NCBI GenBank assembly: GCA_002315625.1
Contig: DCHH01000045.1
Span: forward strand, 1 to 11,234
Direction: 5' to 3'
Origin: Bacteroidales bacterium UBA1757
GTDB taxonomy: Bacteria; Bacteroidota; Bacteroidia; Bacteroidales; UBA1402
Length of the DNA: 11,234 nt
Under the pieces are notes generated by a model, which had not been told where the DNA came from, ran no database searches, and saw only the letters and a list, made by a program, of their open reading frames with translations. The translations under genes and the position numbers were made by a program. Position 1 is the first letter of the stretch, and every line of letters begins with the position of its first letter. Positions 6,360-11,234 of this stretch are shown here, piece after piece.

Positions 6360-7976
6360 ATGAATAGGTTCTACATTCCTGTTTTGATGCTGCTGGCTGT
6401 TGCGGCATCTTCGTGCACTGCAAAAGTGCAGACAACCGATTGTGTCAATCCATTGACTTATACGGATATTCCGGACAACGATCTGATAAGGGTCGGAGAA
6501 GATTACTACATGGTAAGTACCACGATGTACTTCTGCCCTGGTGCCCCGATTATGCACTCGAAGGACCTGGTTCACTGGAGGATTGTAAATTATGTGTATG
6601 ACTGTCTGGCCGATGACGATGTCTATAACTTGCGAGAAGGAAACAATGCGTACGGAAAGGGACAGTGGGCTGCATCGTTGAGGTATCACGAAGGGACCTA
6701 CTACACCTTATTTATTGCAAACGATCAGCGCAAGACCTTTATCTATAAAACTGACGACATCGAGAACGGCAAGTGGGAGCAGACCGTCATTGACAGGCCG
6801 TTCCACGATGCAAGCCTCCTGTTTGAGGATGGTCGGGTCTTCCTGGTCTGGGGAAACGGCGACCTTCGCATTACTGAACTGAAACCCGATTTGTCGGGAG
6901 TGCTTGAAGGAGGTGTGGACCAGCTTCTGATTTCTTCGCCGCGAGAAGGCATCATGCTGCGTGCAGAAGGCGCACATTTCTACCATATTGGTGACTATTA
7001 TTATGTGCTGGAAATCGACTGGCCGATGGGAGGTGTCCGTACCGAGACCTGCTGGCGCAGCAAATCGCTCCTGGGCGAGTATGAAAGCAAGACAGTGTTG
7101 CAAGGTGCATTTGACGGCCGTGGCGACGGAGTGGCCCAGGGAGGTATCATTGAGACACAGAACGGAGACTGGTATGCGATTATGTTCCAGGACCATGGGG
7201 CGGTAGGTCGCATCCCGACACTTCAGCCGGTAACATGGGTCGATGGATGGCCCATACTTGGCGACAACACCGTCCCTGTAAAGCAGTTCTCTGTCAACCT
7301 GCCTCCTTGCGGGGATGACTATGTGTGGGATAACGATGAGTTTGACAGCGGAAAGAATGAGCTGGCCCTGGTTTGGCAGTGGAACCATAAACCTGATAAT
7401 GATTTTTGGTCGCTTACCGAGTGCCCCGGAAGCCTTCGCCTGACATGCGGTCATCTGGCTGCCGGTGTGATGGATGCACGCAATACCCTCACCCAGCGTA
7501 CAGTCGGCCCTGCCTGCTGCTCAGAGGTTCTTTTAGATGCTTCCGGACTCCAGAAGGGCGACCATGCCGGCCTGTGCGCCTTCCAGAGTAATTATTGCAG
7601 GATTGGCGTTACCGTGGCCGATGATGGCAGCAAGCATCTTGAGGCTGTCTCACGTGTGCCTAAGAGGGGACGGATAAATGACATTCGCCTTCTTTGCCAG
7701 GACGAGCAGGTGGCTCTGGATTTGCCGTTGGAGCAAGATAAGGTATGGCTGAGGCTCAGTTATGTCTTCACACCTGAGAATCCTGAGCAGGAGGCCGATG
7801 TGGTATGTATGAGCTACTCGCTTAACGGCGGTGACTGGACGGATGTGCCTCTTCTGTACAAGATGCGCTACACACTTGATTTCTTTACGGGATACAGAAG
7901 TGCGCTTTATTGCTATCCGACTCAGCAGACCGGCGGGCACGCCGATTTCGACTATTTTCACAATATTCTCATGTAA
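6360..7976 (+). CDS. Glycoside hydrolase family 43 lipoprotein (beta-xylosidase / alpha-L-arabinofuranosidase-like)
   Basis: A 538-residue exported enzyme likely to release xylose or arabinose units from plant cell-wall glycans. The start at 6360 gives a lipoprotein signal peptide with candidate lipidated Cys19 (LAVAASSC); the frame stays open back to 6174, but that stretch covers both promoters. The five-bladed propeller spans about residues 28-310. Its three acidic catalytic positions are visible: Asp39 (general base, PDNDLIRVGEDYYMVSTT), Asp150 (pKa modulator, FHDASLLFEDG) and Glu203 (general acid, RAEGAHFY). GAPIMHSKDLVHW is a strong GH43 signature. Residues about 320-538 form a beta-sandwich of the type attached to many GH43 beta-xylosidases (VWQWNHKPDNDFWSL). 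With the Cys anchor it should sit in the outer or inner membrane facing the periplasm or outside. A GH2-like gene follows 27 bases downstream, forming an operon. Family assignment is firm; exact linkage is not readable. Confidence 0.92.
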   Translation: MNRFYIPVLMLLAVAASSCTAKVQTTDCVNPLTYTDIPDNDLIRVGEDYYMVSTTMYFCPGAPIMHSKDLVHWRIVNYVYDCLADDDVYNLREGNNAYGKGQWAASLRYHEGTYYTLFIANDQRKTFIYKTDDIENGKWEQTVIDRPFHDASLLFEDGRVFLVWGNGDLRITELKPDLSGVLEGGVDQLLISSPREGIMLRAEGAHFYHIGDYYYVLEIDWPMGGVRTETCWRSKSLLGEYESKTVLQGAFDGRGDGVAQGGIIETQNGDWYAIMFQDHGAVGRIPTLQPVTWVDGWPILGDNTVPVKQFSVNLPPCGDDYVWDNDEFDSGKNELALVWQWNHKPDNDFWSLTECPGSLRLTCGHLAAGVMDARNTLTQRTVGPACCSEVLLDASGLQKGDHAGLCAFQSNYCRIGVTVADDGSKHLEAVSRVPKRGRINDIRLLCQDEQVALDLPLEQDKVWLRLSYVFTPENPEQEADVVCMSYSLNGGDWTDVPLLYKMRYTLDFFTGYRSALYCYPTQQTGGHADFDYFHNILM

Positions 7977-8003
7977 GTAAATATAATCGGATTTTTCAAA
8001 CTT

Positions 8004-10904
8004 ATGAGACATTCTATCCTGACTGCGTTCCTTTGTCTGACGACAATTGTGGCTTCGGCTTCTACCATTGACCTTGGAGGCAAGTGGCGGTTCCGTATGG
8101 ACCGCGATGATATTGGCTTGAAGGAGGCATGGTTCAATACCGCCGACTGGGACGAAACCGTAATGTTGCCCGGTTCGATGCCGGAAAACCTGAAAGGGGA
8201 CATCCCGTCGCTTAAGACGGAGTGGACGGGCAGTATCTACGACAGTTCGTTCTACTTCAATCCGGCTATGGAAAAGTACCGTCAGGAGGGAAATGTAAAA
8301 TTCCCGTTCTTCCTAACCCCTGACCGTCACTATGTTGGCGTGGCTTGGTATCAGCGCGAAGTGGTAGTGCCGAAATCGTGGCGGGGTGAACACATTATCC
8401 TTTTCCTGGAACGCCCCCATATTGAAAGCAGGGTCTGGATAGATGATGTGGAGGTGGGAAAGGACACTTCGCTGTGCGTTCCCCATGAGTTTGTCCTGCC
8501 ATCTGCACTGACTCCCGGCCGCCATCTGTTGACCGTTCGGGTTGATAACCGTATAGGAGAGGTGAATGTAGGCCCCGATTCCCACAGCGTTACAGACCAA
8601 ACGCAGGGAAACTGGAATGGAGTCGTCGGCAAAATGGAACTGCAGTGCCGGCCAAAAGTGTATATTGATGACATTCAGGTTTTTCCTGATATAGAAAATC
8701 GTCAGGCCAAAGTTCAGCTGACACTCGTCAACGCAGGAAAGACAAAAGCAGATGCTTCAGTAAGTATTTCAGCTGAAAGTTTCAATTCGGACAAAAGCGA
8801 TGCCACAGAGACTGTGACTTCAAATGTGCAGTTGCCGGCGGGTTCCACCGAAAGAGTCGAACTGATGCTCAAGTTCGGTGAAGGAATGCTCCTTTGGGAC
8901 GAGTTCAATCCGGCACTTTACCGGTTGACAGCGGATGCTATATATAATAAGGTGTGTGATACGAAGCATGTCCAGTTTGGAATGCGCGAGATTTCAATTG
9001 ACGGACGGTGGATATGCATTAACGGACGCAAGACCCTGATGCGGGGAACGGTCGAAAACTGCTGCTTTCCTGCAACGGGCTATGCCCCTATGGATGTGGC
9101 ATCATGGGAGCGGATTTTCCGTATCTGCAAGGACTACGGGCTTAACCACATGCGATTCCATTCTTTCTGCCCGCCGGAGGCCGCTTTCATTGCGGCAGAC
9201 CTAGTGGGAATGTATCTTCAGCCTGAGGGACCAAGCTGGCCGAATCACGGCAGCGCATTGGGATACGGCTGGCCTATTGATAAATACCTGCTGGACGAAA
9301 CAATACGTATGACAAAGCAGTACGGCAACTATGCCTCCTTCTGCATGTTAGCATGCGGCAATGAGCCCCGGGGACGCTGGGTGAAATGGGTGAGTGATTT
9401 TGTTGACTATTGGAAGGCTACGGATTCACGTCGCATTTACACGGGAGCCTCGGTTGGCGGCGGATGGGACTGGCAGCCAAAGAACCAGTACCATGTCAAG
9501 GCAGGTGCCCGCGGGCTGAACTGGAGCAAAACCCGTCCGGAGTCGTTCTCCGATTTCAGGATGGAGTCGGGGTTCTATAAGGGACAGCCGGTATTAGAGC
9601 CGTTTATTTCTCACGAGACAGGACAATGGTGTGCATTCCCAGACCTGAACAGTATTAAGAAATACACGGGGGTGAACAAGGCGCTGAATTTCGAGCTCTT
9701 CAAGGAGGACCTTGCAGACCATGATATGGCAGACCTTGGGCACGACTTCATGATGGCCTCAGGAAAACTCCAGCTGCTTTGCTACAAACATGAAATAGAA
9801 AAGACTCTCCGTACTCCAGACTATGCCGGTTTCCAATTGCTTTCCCTGAACGATTATTCAGGCCAGGGGTCGGCATTAGTAGGAGTGTTGGATGTGTTCT
9901 GGGATGAAAAGGGCTATGCCACGGCTGAGGACTTCCGTCAGTTCTGTGCCCCTACCGTCCCGCTTGTCAGGATGGAGAAGTTCGTTTTTGAGAACAATGA
10001 GACGCTGAAAGCACAGGCGGAAGTGGCTCATTTCAGCTCCGGTCCCCTTTCCGACGTGCAACCTGTCTGGCGATTGCGGGATGCGAACGGTCATGTCTGC
10101 CTTTCCGGACGGCTGCCAAAGACGAACCTGGAGATAGGAAATAACCAGCGAATAGGAGACATCGACATAGACCTGTCGTTTGTCCAGGAGGCCTCGGCCT
10201 ATACCCTGGAGGTCCTGTTGGAGGGAACGGAGGCTTGTAACAGCTGGGATATCTATGTCTATCCGTCACAGAAGCAACTTCCGTCATTAGATGGTATATA
10301 TGTTTCCCATACATGGAATGATACTGTTAAGGAAGTTCTTGAAAACGGTGGGGATGTACTCTTGCTTGCTGCCGGGAAGATTACATACGGTGCTGACATT
10401 GTGCAGCAATACCAGCCGGTCTTCTGGAATACATCCTGGTTTAAGATGCGCCCGCCTCATACTACGGGTATCCTGGTCAATCCAAGACATCCTCTTTTCA
10501 ATGATTTCCCGACGGATTTCTACTCTTCGCTACAGTGGTGGGAGATTGTGAACCGTTCTCAGGTGATGCTTCTTTCGGATTTCCCTGAGGGCTTCCAGCC
10601 TGTCATCCAGAGTATAGACACCTGGTTCCTGAACAGGAAAATCGGTATGCTTTTTGAGGCAAAGGTTGGCGAGGGACGCATAATTGTGACTACGGCAGAC
10701 CTGGAAAGCGGGTTGGATGAACGTCCGGTCGCACGCCAATTGTATAAATCTGTTGTCAATTATATGCATTCAATCCAGTTCCGTCCCGCCTTTGAGGTGT
10801 CATACAAACAGGTAATGACCCTCTTTTCTGAGCATTCTGCAGGGCATCAGACATTTTCCAAGGCCAATCCTGACGAGTTGAAACCAAAGCCTGGAGGGGA
10901 GTGA
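8004..10904 (+). CDS. GH2-like glycoside hydrolase (sugar-binding domain, TIM barrel, C-terminal GATase-like domain)
   Basis: A 966-residue secreted enzyme, probably a periplasmic exo-hydrolase. Residues 1 to about 20 are a Sec signal peptide without a convincing lipobox. Residues 21-215 form the GH2 jelly-roll sugar-binding domain (IDLGGKWRF, VAWYQREVVVP), 220-330 an immunoglobulin-like sandwich, and about 335-650 a clan GH-A TIM barrel. The likely acid/base is Glu454 in LACGNEPRGRW (the Asn-Glu pair of retaining clan GH-A enzymes), and the likely nucleophile is Glu538 in ISHETGQW. YSGQGSALVGVLDVFWDEKG at the end of the barrel is typical of GH2-type enzymes. Residues about 660-755 look like another beta-sandwich. 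Residues about 760-925 resemble a glutamine-amidotransferase-like Rossmann domain (GGDVLLLAAG, VGEGRIIVTTADL), as seen at the end of some beta-galactosidases. Beta-galactosidase, beta-glucuronidase and arabinosidase-type activities remain open, and it might belong to a GH family split off from GH2. Co-transcription with GH43 is likely. Confidence 0.85.
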   Translation: MRHSILTAFLCLTTIVASASTIDLGGKWRFRMDRDDIGLKEAWFNTADWDETVMLPGSMPENLKGDIPSLKTEWTGSIYDSSFYFNPAMEKYRQEGNVKFPFFLTPDRHYVGVAWYQREVVVPKSWRGEHIILFLERPHIESRVWIDDVEVGKDTSLCVPHEFVLPSALTPGRHLLTVRVDNRIGEVNVGPDSHSVTDQTQGNWNGVVGKMELQCRPKVYIDDIQVFPDIENRQAKVQLTLVNAGKTKADASVSISAESFNSDKSDATETVTSNVQLPAGSTERVELMLKFGEGMLLWDEFNPALYRLTADAIYNKVCDTKHVQFGMREISIDGRWICINGRKTLMRGTVENCCFPATGYAPMDVASWERIFRICKDYGLNHMRFHSFCPPEAAFIAADLVGMYLQPEGPSWPNHGSALGYGWPIDKYLLDETIRMTKQYGNYASFCMLACGNEPRGRWVKWVSDFVDYWKATDSRRIYTGASVGGGWDWQPKNQYHVKAGARGLNWSKTRPESFSDFRMESGFYKGQPVLEPFISHETGQWCAFPDLNSIKKYTGVNKALNFELFKEDLADHDMADLGHDFMMASGKLQLLCYKHEIEKTLRTPDYAGFQLLSLNDYSGQGSALVGVLDVFWDEKGYATAEDFRQFCAPTVPLVRMEKFVFENNETLKAQAEVAHFSSGPLSDVQPVWRLRDANGHVCLSGRLPKTNLEIGNNQRIGDIDIDLSFVQEASAYTLEVLLEGTEACNSWDIYVYPSQKQLPSLDGIYVSHTWNDTVKEVLENGGDVLLLAAGKITYGADIVQQYQPVFWNTSWFKMRPPHTTGILVNPRHPLFNDFPTDFYSSLQWWEIVNRSQVMLLSDFPEGFQPVIQSIDTWFLNRKIGMLFEAKVGEGRIIVTTADLESGLDERPVARQLYKSVVNYMHSIQFRPAFEVSYKQVMTLFSEHSAGHQTFSKANPDELKPKPGGE

Positions 10905-10969
10905 TTTGGCACGAGTAAAAAAAAATATAAAAAAATAGTTGAAAACGATGTGAATATGAAAAAATGCAT

Positions 10970-10977
10970 TACCTTTG
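10970..10977 (+). promoter_or_regulatory. Promoter -7 box upstream of the last lipoprotein gene
   Basis: TACCTTTG is a perfect TAnnTTTG element. No good TTTG lies 19-21 bases upstream; the nearest candidates are TGTG at 10949-10952 (17-base spacer) and GTTG at 10938-10941 (28-base spacer). Transcription would start near 10984, giving an A/T-rich leader of about 75 bases. The rest of the 154-base gap (10905-11058) is very A/T-rich and shows no terminator hairpin for the GH2 gene. Confidence 0.5.
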
Positions 10978-11058
10978 CCTGCTGATAGTGCATAAAGCTG
11001 AAATAGCAAAAAATAGAAATATCATTTTATTACTTAAACATTTAATAATTTACTCAAA

Positions 11059-11234
11059 ATGAAGAGATTAATCTATGGTGTAAGTGTGGTGGCACTGATG
11101 CTTACCGCATCTTTTTCATTCGTCTCGTGCGATGATTATGTACAGGATCAGTTCACCGAGATCAAGAAGGACCTGGCCGACAAGGGTACTACGATTGAAA
11201 GTTTGCAGAACAACTTGGACCGTGTCGAATCAGA
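11059..11234 (+). CDS. Putative lipoprotein with coiled-coil N-terminus (partial, cut by right edge)
   Basis: Only the first 58 codons are present. Residues 1-23 form a lipoprotein signal peptide (basic start MKRLIYG, hydrophobic core, FVSC), with Cys24 as the lipidated residue. The acidic residues directly after it (CDDY) resemble the signals that send Bacteroidota lipoproteins to the cell surface. Residues about 31-58 are charged and helix-prone with a heptad-like hydrophobic pattern (FTEIKKDLADKGTTIESLQ), suggesting a coiled coil. Large surface lipoproteins of Prevotella and Bacteroides often begin this way, with a VSC motif, a short acidic stretch and then a helix. The function is unknown. 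It has its own likely promoter, so it need not belong to the GH43-GH2 operon. Confidence 0.8.
   Translation, partial: MKRLIYGVSVVALMLTASFSFVSCDDYVQDQFTEIKKDLADKGTTIESLQNNLDRVES

Noticed and set aside
10905..10937. A/T-rich tract after the GH2 stop as a terminator
   Set aside because: There are A-runs on the coding strand but no stem before a T-run, so it does not fit an intrinsic terminator in either direction.
10964..10993. Inverted repeat ATGCA/TGCAT around the -7 box as an operator
   Set aside because: Only 5 bp with a 20-base gap in A/T-rich DNA, which is expected by chance.
1..11234. Mobile element, CRISPR array, tRNA or defence system
   Set aside because: I looked for transposase or integrase motifs, regularly spaced repeats, tRNA-like folds and defence gene signatures on both strands and found none. 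All larger frames are explained by the listed genes.

Overview
This window looks like chromosomal DNA from a member of Bacteroidales, most likely a Prevotella-like genus. Four things point there: the ribosomal gene order rplM-rpsI-rpsB-tsf; promoters of the Bacteroidota type (TTTG about 20 bases upstream of TAnnTTTG) instead of sigma-70 boxes; start codons without Shine-Dalgarno sequences; and a PorU sortase of the type IX secretion system (T9SS). T9SS is absent from most gut Bacteroides but common in Prevotella and Porphyromonas. The genus is inferred, not proven.

Layout. Positions 1-6165 are read leftwards. Transcription starts at a perfect Bacteroidota promoter (6242-6273) and runs through rplM (L13), rpsI (S9), a 173-base spacer that seems to hold a second promoter and a folded leader, rpsB (S2) and tsf (EF-Ts). 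It then meets a clear intrinsic terminator at 3355-3391. Beyond this, still leftwards, lie a fumarylacetoacetate hydrolase (FAH) family enzyme and porU. The stop of the first overlaps the start of the second as ATGA, so their translation may be coupled. porU is cut by the left edge after 901 codons, just past its catalytic His/Cys pair.

Positions 6308-11234 are read rightwards. A divergent promoter drives a GH43 lipoprotein followed 27 bases later by a secreted GH2-like hydrolase. This pair probably removes side chains or end sugars from plant cell-wall glycans such as arabinoxylan or pectin. After a 154-base AT-rich gap with another promoter -7 box, a new lipoprotein with a predicted coiled-coil start begins and is cut by the right edge.

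Together the window places housekeeping translation genes back to back with a small carbohydrate locus, and on the other side next to a secretion sortase. No SusC/SusD pair, regulator, mobile element, tRNA, rRNA or CRISPR array is visible. No gene-free stretch exceeds 300 bases; the longest is the 194-base divergent promoter region. I see no clear new defence or mobile system. The points most worth following are the two ribosomal leader structures, the FAH-porU coupling behind a terminator, and the GH2-like enzyme with its C-terminal domain.
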